Shown piece by piece: positions 33,570-43,261 of a stretch of DNA of 52,954 bases (within the stretch, counting starts at the first letter, position 1; each line of letters starts with the position of its first letter). The position numbers and the translations under genes were made by a program. This stretch comes from PKWO01 sp036561005 (GTDB lineage: Bacteria; Pseudomonadota; Gammaproteobacteria; Burkholderiales; Burkholderiaceae_D), in NCBI GenBank assembly GCA_036561005.1, contig DATBQE010000084.1, positions 1-52,954 of the forward strand, given 5' to 3'. The notes below the pieces were generated by a model. The model was given only the letters and a program-made list of their open reading frames with translations. It was not told the origin of the DNA and did not search any database.

Positions 33570-34121
33570 ATGAAAGCGCCACGTGGCTTTACCTTGATCG
33601 AATTGATGATATCCCTGGTAATCCTGGGGGTTCTTTCCGCATTGGCAGTGCCCAGTTTCCAAAAGCTGATTGTCACCAGTAGCATCACATCCGATGCCAA
33701 TGCATTGATGTCCGATCTTGCGCTGGCTCGCAGCGAAGCTGCCCGCACGGGTAGTCCGGTCACCATCTGTCTCAGCACCGATGGCGCCACCTGCAACGCG
33801 ACGGGCTGGGGCAATATCGGACGCATAGTCTTCACTGATAGTCCAACGAGCGGAACAATTGGCACGGTAGATACCAGCGCGGGCGACAAGGTTTTGCGAT
33901 ATACCGCCACACTGGTCAATACAAGCAACAAAATTGTTGCGAGCAATATCCCCAACTCCAGTTACCTCACCTATACCTCAACCGGCGTTGTGAGCGGCTT
34001 GGTCAGCGGGACGGACGCCACATTCACGGTCTGTCGCAGCACCAAATATTCAGGGACACAGGTCACAATCAGCGTTACCGGTAGGGCGAGCGCGTCAACG
34101 GTTACGGTAACGAGCTGTTAG
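33570..34121 (+). CDS. fimT: Minor pilin FimT/GspH family
   Basis: 183 aa from the ATG at 33570, placed so that the prepilin leader is only a few residues (MKAPRG then FTLIELMISLVILGVLSAL). The frame is open from 33507. The PilD cleavage site is G6/F7 with Glu at +5 of the mature chain. Then a hydrophobic helix and the GspH/FimT beta-domain (DLALARSEAARTGSPVTICL, then GWGNIGRIVF). Acts as a minor pilin priming or decorating type IV pili; FimT-like proteins in some bacteria bind DNA. First gene of the cluster, 9 bp ahead of pilV. Confidence 0.88.
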   Translation: MKAPRGFTLIELMISLVILGVLSALAVPSFQKLIVTSSITSDANALMSDLALARSEAARTGSPVTICLSTDGATCNATGWGNIGRIVFTDSPTSGTIGTVDTSAGDKVLRYTATLVNTSNKIVASNIPNSSYLTYTSTGVVSGLVSGTDATFTVCRSTKYSGTQVTISVTGRASASTVTVTSC

Positions 34122-34130
34122 GAGGCAACA

Positions 34131-34691
34131 ATGAGTTCACATGCAGCTAAGCAAATACAATGCGCATCGAAGGCGCCGAGGGCATCAAGATCACCAGGGG
34201 CACGGCTAAACGCGCAACAAGGCTTTGCCTTGATCGAAGTATTGACCACGATCCTGGTCGTGTCATTCGGCCTGATTGGGTTGGCAGGCATGGGCGTCGT
34301 GGGCCTGAAAAACAACCACATGTCCTACATGCGCAGCATTGCCACGCAGCAGGCCTACGATATGGCCGACAGAATGCGTTCCAATCTCGGCGACACAAGC
34401 GGCGGCGTCAAGGGTGGCTCGTACAACAGTATCTCCGGTGCCGGTAGCAACCCCGGCTGCATCGCTACCGGCTGCACTTATACCCAGCTTGCTGCGTATG
34501 ACCAGTACGCGTGGAACGCCGCCAATGCAGCCCTGCTTCCTCAGGGCGTCGGTACGGTGGCAGGCAGCAGCACGACGAACTTCACGATTACGGTCAGTTG
34601 GACCGAAGTGTGCGACCCCAATGCGGGCGAAACCGGATGCTCGACCGGCGGCGCGATTACCAGATCATTTTCGACAACTTTCATGCCATGA
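34131..34691 (+). CDS. pilV: Type IV pilus minor pilin PilV
   Basis: 186 aa, ATG at 34131 with GGAGG 6 nt upstream. Unusually long N-terminal leader of about 31 residues before the prepilin site QQG/FALIEVLTTILVVSFGL, typical of PilV proteins, which read G/(M,F)-x-L-(I,L)-E. The mature part shows NNHMSYMRSIATQQAYDMAD then RMRSN, a PilV hallmark, and a cysteine-containing beta region. Incorporated into the pilus tip complex with PilW, PilX and PilY1. Stop overlaps the pilW start (ATGA). Confidence 0.9.
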   Translation: MSSHAAKQIQCASKAPRASRSPGARLNAQQGFALIEVLTTILVVSFGLIGLAGMGVVGLKNNHMSYMRSIATQQAYDMADRMRSNLGDTSGGVKGGSYNSISGAGSNPGCIATGCTYTQLAAYDQYAWNAANAALLPQGVGTVAGSSTTNFTITVSWTEVCDPNAGETGCSTGGAITRSFSTTFMP

Positions 34692-35491
34692 AGATCAACC
34701 ACAACCAAGATCAAATGCGTTACGCGAATGCCCAGTTGCATCCAGTGACCTCGATCGGACGCGGAATTCTTCGATCAAGGCAGGCCGGCATGAGCATTGT
34801 CGAGTTGATGGTGGCCCTGACGATCGGGTTGTTCCTCATGCTCGTCGTCGCCAACCTGTTCATCGGCAGCAAACAAACCTACCGCAATCAGGACAACATG
34901 TCGCGCCTGCAGGAAAACGGCCGGTTCGCCATCAGCATTTTGGGTAAAAGTATTCGGGAGGCGGGATACCACACGCTTACCTTCAATCCCCTTGCGAATA
35001 TGTATCAGAAAAACACCAACATCAATAGTTGGCCTTACTCGGCAACAGTGCTGACTGGCTCCAACGGCACCAGCGGCGCGCCTGATTCCATTTCACTCAG
35101 CGCCGACAATACCGTCGATTGTCTCAACGCAAGCGTTACTTCTCCCGCAACAAACCAGTATGCGATCAATAGCTCTTCTCAATTGACGTGCAAAAGCATG
35201 AACAGCGGCACGACCGGCGTGTTGCTCGATGGCGTGGAAGACCTGCAGATCCTTTACGGAGAGAGCCTGGGCACCACGCGTCGCTTCGTCGATGCTTCCG
35301 ACAGCACGATCAACTGGGGCAATGTCGACACGGTACGCGTATGCGTACTGCTTCGCACTGTGGAAACCGGCTTGACCGTCAGCGCGCAATCCTATACCGA
35401 TTGCAGCGGGAATACGGGCCAAACCAAGGCCGATGGCCGCATACGCCAGTCATTTAGCGAAACCTTCGCGGTACGCAGCAGATTTCAATAG
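34688..35491 (+). CDS. pilW: Type IV pilus assembly protein PilW
   Basis: 267 aa from the ATG at 34688, which overlaps the pilV stop by 4 nt; the frame is open far upstream inside pilV in another frame. The prepilin cleavage site is RQAG/MSIVELMVALTIGLFLML about 34 residues in. Then the PilW block FIGSKQTYRNQDNMSRLQEN followed by GRFAI and GVEDLQILYG. Minor pilin needed for pilus assembly and tip complex formation. Translationally coupled to pilV. Confidence 0.92.
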   Translation: MKINHNQDQMRYANAQLHPVTSIGRGILRSRQAGMSIVELMVALTIGLFLMLVVANLFIGSKQTYRNQDNMSRLQENGRFAISILGKSIREAGYHTLTFNPLANMYQKNTNINSWPYSATVLTGSNGTSGAPDSISLSADNTVDCLNASVTSPATNQYAINSSSQLTCKSMNSGTTGVLLDGVEDLQILYGESLGTTRRFVDASDSTINWGNVDTVRVCVLLRTVETGLTVSAQSYTDCSGNTGQTKADGRIRQSFSETFAVRSRFQ

Positions 35492-35508
35492 CAGGAAAAC
35501 AGCCCATT

Positions 35509-36132
35509 ATGAAACCATCCCAAATCCCTATACGCCGCCGGGCTTCATCTGCCAGCCTGCTTCGGGAAAATAAGCAATCCGGAGCAGCCCTGGTTGTCGG
35601 GCTGATCTTTTTGGTGATCTTGACTTTGCTAGGGCTGACGGCCATGCAAACCGGCATTCTGGAAGAGCGCATGGCCGGAAATTCGCGCGATCACAATATT
35701 GCCTTCCAGGCGGCGGAAGCTGCGCTGCGCGATGGCGAGCACGATACGCGCTGCCAGCAAAATAACGGCGCAACGGCAACCACAAAACGTGATATCGGTT
35801 GTATTTCCGGGATGACAGGTGCCGACACCAGTTGCACACAGGGACTGTGCTGCAATCCAAGTACGTCTGGCTTGACTTGCATCGAGCCTTCGACACCGGT
35901 GTACACGAAATTCGCCGGAAGCACCTCGCCCGGAATTTCTTACGGTACTTACACCGCTGCCACGCATATTACCTACACCATAGGCAGCACGTCTCAGGAC
36001 CTGCCCAAGCAACCGCAATACCTGATCGAGCCGTTCAATGCGCAAGGTAACAACTATTACCGCATCTCTTCCCAGGGATACGGAATCAACACCAGCACTG
36101 TCGTCACGCTGCAAGAAGTCTACAAGGAGTAA
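35509..36132 (+). CDS. pilX: Type IV pilus assembly protein PilX
   Basis: 207 aa, ATG at 35509 with AGGAAAA upstream. N-terminal signature SGAALVVGLIFLVILTLLGL then TAMQTGILEERMAGNSRD, the conserved PilX start with a non-canonical prepilin site and the ERMAGN motif. The cysteine-rich middle (CISGM...CTQGLCCN...CIE) probably forms disulfides. Works with PilV/PilW/PilY1 in the minor-pilin tip complex. Three bp ahead of pilY1, so clearly one operon. Confidence 0.92.
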   Translation: MKPSQIPIRRRASSASLLRENKQSGAALVVGLIFLVILTLLGLTAMQTGILEERMAGNSRDHNIAFQAAEAALRDGEHDTRCQQNNGATATTKRDIGCISGMTGADTSCTQGLCCNPSTSGLTCIEPSTPVYTKFAGSTSPGISYGTYTAATHITYTIGSTSQDLPKQPQYLIEPFNAQGNNYYRISSQGYGINTSTVVTLQEVYKE

Positions 36133-36135
36133 GCA

Positions 36136-39100
36136 ATGAAGCGAATCCATCATTTCGGCGTAGCCGGCGCCTTGGCCGCCTGTCTGTCTTTCGTTGCAGG
36201 ATCAAGCCAGGCCACATTGACCAACCCTAACGCTCCATTGTATGTGGGTGTTTCGGTGGCGCCTATCGTCATGCTAGATATCACCAAGGATCAGAATCTT
36301 TACAAGAAGGCTTTCAGCGACGCTTCTGACCTTGATGGGGATGGAGTCCTCGATACGACATACAAGCATACGATCGATTATTTCGGCTATTTCGACAGCT
36401 ACAAGTGCTACACCTACAGCTCGTCTAACGGCTATTATTCGCCGGTAACTTCGTCATATAGCGAAGACAGCTCCGGCAATCCCATCAAACCTTCCGATTG
36501 CGGCGGAAACTGGCACGGCAATTTCCTCAATTGGGCCAGCATGACGCGCATGGACGCGGTGCGAAAACTGCTATACGGCGGCTATCGTTCGACCGATGGT
36601 ACAGGGGCGTCGGGGATCACGGTACTGGAACGCGCCTACCTTCCTACCGACGCGCACGCTTTCGCCAAATATTACAACCCTGATATCGCCGGCGCTCTTG
36701 ATCCGGCGGCCATTTCCAGTTCGGCACCCGCGACCTACATTGCCAATAACTATCTCGCCATCAACAAACTCACGCCGTTCAACCCGACGACGACACCGAC
36801 GGCAGTAAGTAGTTCAACATCGATCACGTTCCCGACCACAAGCACGGCGGCGCTCAGTTTTGCTGTTTCCGACACGACGAAATTTTCGTATGGAGATCAG
36901 GTATTGATTGAAGAAGGCTCGACAACTTCAAAGGGATACATGATCGGCGCCGTCTCTTGCGTGAATGGCACGGGCATTTCAATGTACAACACAATCAATT
37001 CTGCAAACACTTGTTCTGCCGGGAATATCAAAGTCGTTGTCGAAAATATTCAGGGCAGTGGCACGTCTACCAATTGGAAAATTTCCAACTGGACGCAGAC
37101 CGGTCTGACGATTTGCAATGCCACCTTGGGCTCATCCACAGGCGCCAATCAAAAGTCGCAAACCAATACCAACGCACCACTGATGCGCGTTGCACTCGGC
37201 AACTTCTCGATGTGGGCGGCCAATGAACGTTGGCAGTGCTATTGGCGCGAGGAATCGGCAAATCTCAACCCGGGGGAAAATACCGGCAGCGTTTCGGGGG
37301 CCACATCAACTCAGGGCAATCGCGCGGCATTGAGCGGCATCTACGCAAGTTCGCTGGGCCCCAACAAAACGACTTCGAGCGATGGGAGGATTACCAATGC
37401 AGCGACTTCCGGAGGCGTCACGGGCGATTTCATCGCCCGCGTCCAGGCCTGCGTAAGCGGTGGGCTGGGGCAGGAGAGTTGTGAACTTTACCCCAGCACC
37501 AATTACAAGCCCAACGGTTTGCTGCAAACCTATGGCGAAGCCGGTCTGCTCAAATTCGGTCTGATGACAGGCTCTTACACAAAGAACGAATCCGGTGGCG
37601 TCCTGCGCAAGAACCCAGGCGCGTTGTCCGATGAAATCAACACAACGACCGACGGCACCTTCAAGACAACTCTGCCTAGCGGGGGCACCATCATCAGCAC
37701 GCTCAACAAGATGCGTATCTTTGGTTATGATTACTCAAACGGCACCTACAATGTTGACAGCACGAACGGCAGCACATTCTGCTCCTGGGGTCAGCAAACG
37801 TTCTCGGAGGGCACCTGCCTTTCCTGGGGTAACCCGATGTCGGAAGTGTTCCTCGAATCATTGCGCTACCTGGCCGGTAAATCTGCAAATACCGCCTTCA
37901 ATGCAGATGATTCGTCAATTATCAGCGGCCTGACGACGGCAACCTGGTCTGACCCGATCAGCATAGCCAATTACTGCGCGCCGCTAAATGTGCTCGTGTT
38001 CAATGCAAGCACTTCATCCTATGACGCCAACGTCGGCGGCGCTGACCAGATGGGCACCGTTACCGACCTCGGCACGACTTCCACTGCGGTGGCCCTGACC
38101 GATATTATCGGCGCGAATGAGGGCATCAATGGCGGAACATGGTTCGTCGGCAATGCCGACGGCACCAACGGTACTGCGATCTGCTCGGCTAAATCGTTAA
38201 GCAAACTGAGCAAAGCAGTCGGCATCTGTCCAGAGGGGCCGGCAACCGAGGGCGGTTATCTGATGAGCGGCGTTGCCTACTACGCGCACACCAATCGCAT
38301 CCGCAATGACGCGTCGTTCAGCATCCCCGCGGCAGATACGTCGTCGCTGAAAGTGAACAGTTACGGCATCGCCTTGGCATCGAACACACCGCAAATCAAG
38401 GTAAAGATCGGCAGCAAAACAATTAATATCCAGCCTGCCTTGATCAACAATCTGTCTGGAAGCAATGCCAGCGGCACGCTGGTCGACTTCGAAAAGGTTT
38501 GCGAAATTCCGACCACTGCGTCTGCCGCCACGGTGGCCGCTATCGCAAAGAAGAGCGGCGGCACTTGCGCAGCAGCGGGTTCGGCTGCCTTCTACATCAA
38601 CTGGGAGGACAGTGCGCAAGGCGGTGACTACGACCAGGACGTGTGGGGACGGCTACGTTACCAGATCAACAGCAACTCATTGACGATCACCACCGATGTG
38701 GTGGCGCAATCGACGCCAGACTTGATGGGCTTCGGCTACTCCATCAGCGGCACAACCCAGGATGGCCCGCACTTCCACTCGGGCATCAACAGTTTCAGCT
38801 ATACCGATCCGCAAAACATCACTGTGACCGGTGCAACCGATATCAACGCGAGCGGCGGTTGCAACGGCTGCGTCGTCAACGATGCGGCGACGTCGGTCAC
38901 CTATTCGCTGGCTACGACCTCCAGCAACACATCACTGAATGACCCACTTTGGTATACGGCGAAATGGGGCGGTTTTACCGGTAACAGTACAAGCTCCACC
39001 ATCACCAGCGTCACGCAATGGGATGCCAAAAACACCGATGGCAGCACGACCAATTGCACGACCTCAGGCTGCGACGGCATCCCCGACAATTACTATCCGG

Positions 39101-41202
39101 TAACTGACCCGAATGCGCTCGAAACCGCCTTGGACCAAGCGTTCAAAGCCATGCTCAATAACTCGTCGGCCTCTTCGGTTGCAACGAACTCGACCTCCCT
39201 CCAGTCGGGCAGCCAGATCTTTCAAGCGCGTTTCAATTCCAATTTCTGGTCGGGCGAATTATTGGCGATTAATTTGAATTCGGACGGCAGCATTGGTAGC
39301 ACGGCGTGGGACGCGGGTGGACAGGGCGGCAGCACGCTGGACGCTTTCGATGCGCAAACGCCGAGTAGCCGCGCCATCATCACTTATGGACTCGATACTG
39401 CGGGCGGAATCCCATTCGAGTGGAGCAACATTTCCGGCGAATCCAATGCGGCGCAAAAGAATTACCTCAACACCAACGAAAGCGGTACTGCAGACACCAA
39501 GGGCTCGCAGCGGCTAGGCTATTTGCGTGGGGATTTGACGACCAACGTGGGAACGCATGCCGGCAATTTCCGCTCGCGCTACAGCATGCTCGGTGACATT
39601 GTGAACTCGAGTCCGACCTACGTTGGCATACCCCAAGAAGGATGGGCAGGGTCGACTTACAAGCAATTCGTTGTCACCAATAAGAATCGCACACCGATGA
39701 TCTATGTCGGCTCCAATGACGGCATGTTGCATGGATTTAAGATTTCCGACGGCACGGAGCAAATTGCCTATGTACCGAACGAAGTCTATCCCAACCTGAG
39801 CAAAATTCCGGCCCTTAGCTACTCGCACCGCTACCTGGTTGACGGCACCCCGATGGTCAATGACATTCAAATCAATGTCACTTCGGGCTCAACCACGACC
39901 AAAACCTGGAAGACCTATCTGGTAGGCGGATTGAATTGGGGCGGCCGCGCTTATTACGCGCTGGACATCACCGATCCGACCCAATTTTCCGAAGCCAATG
40001 CAGCGAGCATCGTGAAATGGGAATTCAGCCACTCGATGGACGGCGACCTCGGCTACTCTTTCATGCAGCCGACCTACCCTGCTTTCAAGGGCACCGCGGA
40101 CCAAATTGCCCTGATGCACAATGGAAAATGGGCTCTGATCGCTGGCAACGGTTACAACAGCGACAACGGCAAAGCCGCCTTATTCATCATTTTCCTTGAC
40201 CATAGCGGAAGCACCTGGACCGCCGGCACAGACTACATCAAACTGGTGGCCGATAATACCGGTCCCAATAATGGTCTTTCCACACCGCGCCCTTACGATT
40301 TCGATGGCGATGGCGTGGTCGACTATGTCTATGCCGGTGACCTGCAGGGCAATCTCTGGAAATTTGACGTCACAAGCAGTAACGCATCGAGTTGGTCCGT
40401 CGCTTTCAGCGGTTCACCACTGTTCGTCGCCAAAGACGCAAGCAACAATCGTCAACCCATCACGACCGCCCCGACCCTTACGCCGCAAATCAATGCAGGC
40501 TCGGCCGGCGGTGTGCTGGTCGACTTCGGTACTGGCCAATATCTACAAAACTCCGATACGACGTCGCCATTCGCCACTCAGACGCTATACGGCATTTGGG
40601 ATTCGGCTGCCACTGCCACAGTTTCCGGCCGAAGCGTGCTGCAACAGCAAACCGTGTTGAGCAGTACTTCGACCGCACTGAATTCCAGCACGTCGGTGAC
40701 CAACACCTATCGCTTGACGTCGTCGAACACCATCGATTGGACAACAAAATTTGGCTGGTATATGGACTTGCCGAGTTCAAGCACCTCGGGTGAGCGTGTG
40801 GCTTATAACCCGATCTTGCGCAATGATCGATTCGTTGTCGCCACCCTGATACCATCGGCCACCCCCTGCCTGGCAGGCGGTAGTTCATGGTTGATGGAAC
40901 TCGATGCATTGACGGGGGCTCGTCCTTCTTCGTCGCCGTTCGATGTCAACGGAGACGGCTCATTCAGTTCGGCTGATTATTTCACCGATCCGACGAGCTC
41001 TACTAGTGCCAAGATTCCGGTCAGCGGCATCATGCCGGGTCAAGGCGGTATTATTACGACGCCGACGGTTGTGCAAAGCCAGAGCGACCCGACGGTAGAA
41101 TACAAATACGCCAGTAGTTCGACCGGTGCGGTGATCGTGACCAAGGAAAAAGTAAGTGGTCCGCAAACCGGCCGCATTGTTTGGCGTGAGATCAACCAAT
41201 AG
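36136..41202 (+). CDS. pilY1: PilY1-type type IV pilus tip adhesin
   Basis: 1688 aa, ATG at 36136 with AAGGAG 7 nt upstream. Signal peptide about residues 1-27 (cut near SSQA/TLTN). The C-terminal third is the PilY1 beta-propeller (about 1130-1560): NSSPTYVGIPQEGWAGSTYK, then TPMIYVGSNDGMLHGFKISD and GGRAYYALDITDP. A calcium-binding loop lies in FDGDGVVDYVYAGDLQGNLW (Asp at about 1388, 1390, 1392, 1396), matching the loop that controls retraction in Pseudomonas. Two further Asp-rich loops are seen at 65-73 (DLDGDGVLD) and about 1603-1611 (DVNGDG). The long Ser/Thr-rich N-terminal part is lineage-specific and probably the adhesive region; no von Willebrand MIDAS motif is evident. Secreted with the minor pilins; promotes pilus extension, adhesion and surface sensing. 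Confidence 0.93.
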   Translation: MKRIHHFGVAGALAACLSFVAGSSQATLTNPNAPLYVGVSVAPIVMLDITKDQNLYKKAFSDASDLDGDGVLDTTYKHTIDYFGYFDSYKCYTYSSSNGYYSPVTSSYSEDSSGNPIKPSDCGGNWHGNFLNWASMTRMDAVRKLLYGGYRSTDGTGASGITVLERAYLPTDAHAFAKYYNPDIAGALDPAAISSSAPATYIANNYLAINKLTPFNPTTTPTAVSSSTSITFPTTSTAALSFAVSDTTKFSYGDQVLIEEGSTTSKGYMIGAVSCVNGTGISMYNTINSANTCSAGNIKVVVENIQGSGTSTNWKISNWTQTGLTICNATLGSSTGANQKSQTNTNAPLMRVALGNFSMWAANERWQCYWREESANLNPGENTGSVSGATSTQGNRAALSGIYASSLGPNKTTSSDGRITNAATSGGVTGDFIARVQACVSGGLGQESCELYPSTNYKPNGLLQTYGEAGLLKFGLMTGSYTKNESGGVLRKNPGALSDEINTTTDGTFKTTLPSGGTIISTLNKMRIFGYDYSNGTYNVDSTNGSTFCSWGQQTFSEGTCLSWGNPMSEVFLESLRYLAGKSANTAFNADDSSIISGLTTATWSDPISIANYCAPLNVLVFNASTSSYDANVGGADQMGTVTDLGTTSTAVALTDIIGANEGINGGTWFVGNADGTNGTAICSAKSLSKLSKAVGICPEGPATEGGYLMSGVAYYAHTNRIRNDASFSIPAADTSSLKVNSYGIALASNTPQIKVKIGSKTINIQPALINNLSGSNASGTLVDFEKVCEIPTTASAATVAAIAKKSGGTCAAAGSAAFYINWEDSAQGGDYDQDVWGRLRYQINSNSLTITTDVVAQSTPDLMGFGYSISGTTQDGPHFHSGINSFSYTDPQNITVTGATDINASGGCNGCVVNDAATSVTYSLATTSSNTSLNDPLWYTAKWGGFTGNSTSSTITSVTQWDAKNTDGSTTNCTTSGCDGIPDNYYPVTDPNALETALDQAFKAMLNNSSASSVATNSTSLQSGSQIFQARFNSNFWSGELLAINLNSDGSIGSTAWDAGGQGGSTLDAFDAQTPSSRAIITYGLDTAGGIPFEWSNISGESNAAQKNYLNTNESGTADTKGSQRLGYLRGDLTTNVGTHAGNFRSRYSMLGDIVNSSPTYVGIPQEGWAGSTYKQFVVTNKNRTPMIYVGSNDGMLHGFKISDGTEQIAYVPNEVYPNLSKIPALSYSHRYLVDGTPMVNDIQINVTSGSTTTKTWKTYLVGGLNWGGRAYYALDITDPTQFSEANAASIVKWEFSHSMDGDLGYSFMQPTYPAFKGTADQIALMHNGKWALIAGNGYNSDNGKAALFIIFLDHSGSTWTAGTDYIKLVADNTGPNNGLSTPRPYDFDGDGVVDYVYAGDLQGNLWKFDVTSSNASSWSVAFSGSPLFVAKDASNNRQPITTAPTLTPQINAGSAGGVLVDFGTGQYLQNSDTTSPFATQTLYGIWDSAATATVSGRSVLQQQTVLSSTSTALNSSTSVTNTYRLTSSNTIDWTTKFGWYMDLPSSSTSGERVAYNPILRNDRFVVATLIPSATPCLAGGSSWLMELDALTGARPSSSPFDVNGDGSFSSADYFTDPTSSTSAKIPVSGIMPGQGGIITTPTVVQSQSDPTVEYKYASSSTGAVIVTKEKVSGPQTGRIVWREINQ

Positions 41203-41228
41203 AGCAGTCCGACACGAGGAAAGCCGTC

Positions 41229-41645
41229 ATGAGAAATCCCAAAAGAGCCAGCCTTGGTTTCACCCTGATCGAAATAATGATCGTGGTCGCCATCGTCGGC
41301 ATTGTTGCAGCCATAGCCATACCGTCGTACGTGAGCAGCACGCGTGCTTCACATCGCACAGATGCAAAGCAGGCACTGACCCAACTCGCCCAGTTCATGG
41401 AGCGCAATTACACGCTGGCTAGCCGCTATGACAAAGATAGTGCCGCCAACAACATTGCCTTGCCCTTTACCACCTCCCCGCTGCAGGGGACGACCTTCTA
41501 CAATCTTACAGTTACGGCTACCACGACTACCTATACATTGACGGCCACGCCGACCGGTGGCCAGACCAAAGACAGCTGTGGCACCCTGACATTGACGAAC
41601 ACTGGCGTGAAAGGGTCGACTAGCGGGGCCAGTTCATGTTGGTAA
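41229..41645 (+). CDS. pilE: Type IV minor pilin PilE
   Basis: 138 aa, ATG at 41229 with AGGAAAG upstream. Prepilin leader MRNPKRASLG then FTLIEIMIVVAIVGIVAAIA, with cleavage after Gly10. Then IPSYVSSTRASHRTDAKQAL and QLAQFMERNYT, the conserved PilE block of fimT-pilVWXY1E clusters, and a C-terminal disulfide pair (C in DSCGTLTLTN and the penultimate C). It is a minor pilin here, not the major subunit, judging by its place after pilY1 and small size. Last gene before the terminator. Confidence 0.92.
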   Translation: MRNPKRASLGFTLIEIMIVVAIVGIVAAIAIPSYVSSTRASHRTDAKQALTQLAQFMERNYTLASRYDKDSAANNIALPFTTSPLQGTTFYNLTVTATTTTYTLTATPTGGQTKDSCGTLTLTNTGVKGSTSGASSCW

Positions 41646-41764
41646 AAGCTGACCATTCGTAATGGTATGTCGATGAAGGGGTGCCGCCAGGTATCCCGGG
41701 CTTTAAAAAGGATTTGCCGAATCGGAAATTCGACATGCGCGCCGGCAAGAATACGAAGCTGAAC

Positions 41765-41803
41765 AATACGCACCCACGCCGTCGGAGGTGCGTATTTTCC
41801 TTT
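41765..41803 (+). terminator. Intrinsic terminator of the pilin operon
   Basis: AATACGCACC and GGTGCGTATT form a perfect 10-bp stem with a 12-nt loop, followed by TTCCTTTC. It lies 119 nt after pilE and 55 nt before the next gene. The 3' T-tract is interrupted but the stem is strong. Confidence 0.8.
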
Positions 41804-41858
41804 CACCTGCCCATTTATCGATTGGATCAGCGCAAGGCAGGCTTGGGCGGAGGCAAAA

Positions 41859-42467
41859 ATGGAATCAATCCGCAATCCCAATATGTACGGAATCCGACGT
41901 CACCAAATCGTCGCTATCGCATTGGCTATTCTGGCACACACCTCGATTGCATTCATGCTGGCGAGCGCCAGCGAACAGCCCTCCATACGCAAATCGAACG
42001 AACGCATCGTCACAATTTCCCTTGACCCGGCTGATCGTCGCGCCGAGGCAGTCATTCAATCCGCTACCGAATCTGCCACTTTTTCGGGGCAGCAATCCGA
42101 TAAACCTGAGAACCTCCGAGGGGCAGAAAAGTCTATTCCCGATCCGAAACCAATGACGACTCAACAAGAGCCGAGATATTATCGCACCAGCGAATTGACT
42201 GTTCCTCCGGTTGTGTCGCAGGACGTTTTGGCAATTCAACCGCTTAAACTGGCTGGCGGAAAACCGGAAATCGTGATCCTCCGACTGCTGGTCAATGAAA
42301 AAGGTGAAATCGACCAGGTCCTGGTGGAAAATTCCGAACTCTCCATAGAATCGACCAAGCTTCTGGTTGAGCGATTTTCCATGATGAAATTTGAGCCCGG
42401 AAAAATAGCGGGAGAGCCGGTACGCAGCCAGCTCACAATAGAAGTCGATGCCTCCCCGTTTCATTAA
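41859..42467 (+). CDS. Orphan TonB-like protein
   Basis: 202 aa, ATG at 41859 with GGAGG 7 nt upstream. A single N-terminal membrane anchor at about residues 16-37 (IVAIALAILAHTSIAFMLAS) is followed by a periplasmic linker with moderate proline and a C-terminal TonB-type fold at about 120-198 (EIVILRLLVNEKGEIDQVLV, then FEPGKIAGEPVRSQLTIEVD). The linker is much shorter and less Pro/Lys-rich than in a classical TonB and no exbB/exbD is adjacent. It may therefore be a dedicated energy transducer or a TonB-domain protein with another role. It lies downstream of the pilin terminator, 50 bp before the lipoprotein gene. Confidence 0.75.
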   Translation: MESIRNPNMYGIRRHQIVAIALAILAHTSIAFMLASASEQPSIRKSNERIVTISLDPADRRAEAVIQSATESATFSGQQSDKPENLRGAEKSIPDPKPMTTQQEPRYYRTSELTVPPVVSQDVLAIQPLKLAGGKPEIVILRLLVNEKGEIDQVLVENSELSIESTKLLVERFSMMKFEPGKIAGEPVRSQLTIEVDASPFH

Positions 42468-42516
42468 ACAAGCCAACAACCGAACCATTTTGCTTCCCTG
42501 CTCGCAAAAAATACCA

Positions 42517-43239
42517 ATGATCATTCGCCGCCACCGCACACCCGTTGCCATTTCTTGCATCTTCGCGATTCTGGGATCGATTATTCTAACCAGCTGCTAT
42601 AGAGCTGGGGTAATTGAAGGTGCGGTGGTGGACGAACAAACGGGAAAGCCGCTTGCAGGAATCGCCGTCGTAGCGCATTGGCAGGCCCGCGGCCCGGAAC
42701 TCGATTTCAATACCGACGGGCAGCTCGGCGCAGCGGAAACAACCACGGACGAGCAAGGTCATTATTCGCTTCCCGGCTGGGGGCCGCACATTAAATGGTT
42801 CGGCAAAGTTACAAAAGTGAGCATACAGTTGCTGTATTTCAAAAGCGGTTATCAGGGGTTGGTCGTTCAGAGCGGCGCTGAAAATGGCAAAGGTCCAGCG
42901 CCGATGATGAATCTCGTGTCAGAAACTTCTTTGATCAAACTTCGCGCTGCAGAAGCAACCCCGCGCCCCAGAATCGAGGCATTTGACCTGTTCAACGTGG
43001 CCGTACAATCGGTGGTAGGCAATACGGCAGCCTGCCCCTGGAAACAGATTCCGGCGATGCTACGTGAAATTCACAAGGAAACGTTGGTACTGCAGGAACA
43101 TGCACTCGATTCCGACGCATGGCCGCTTATGACCGTCGACGAAAATCTGATTCGGAATGCCGACAAGCTGGCGAAACAGGCCGGCAGCGGCTGCGGCTCT
43201 CCAAAGGAAGTTTTCCAGCTACAATCTCCATCTCGATAA
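42517..43239 (+). CDS. Lipoprotein with carboxypeptidase regulatory-like domain
   Basis: 240 aa from the ATG at 42517 (MIIRRHRTPVAISCIFAILG); the frame is open from 42448. Lipobox SIILTSC puts the lipidated Cys at about residue 27. Residues about 33-120 resemble a carboxypeptidase-regulatory-like beta fold (GVIEGAVVDEQTGKPLAGIA, then TTTDEQGHYSLPGWG). The C-terminal half is helical and unrecognised, with two cysteine positions (CPW and CGS). Function unknown; such folds often mediate adhesion or carbohydrate contact in the envelope. No clear ribosome site, so it may be translated with the TonB-like gene upstream. Confidence 0.7.
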   Translation: MIIRRHRTPVAISCIFAILGSIILTSCYRAGVIEGAVVDEQTGKPLAGIAVVAHWQARGPELDFNTDGQLGAAETTTDEQGHYSLPGWGPHIKWFGKVTKVSIQLLYFKSGYQGLVVQSGAENGKGPAPMMNLVSETSLIKLRAAEATPRPRIEAFDLFNVAVQSVVGNTAACPWKQIPAMLREIHKETLVLQEHALDSDAWPLMTVDENLIRNADKLAKQAGSGCGSPKEVFQLQSPSR

Positions 43240-43261
43240 CGTTTTCAGGCTGGAAGGTTCC

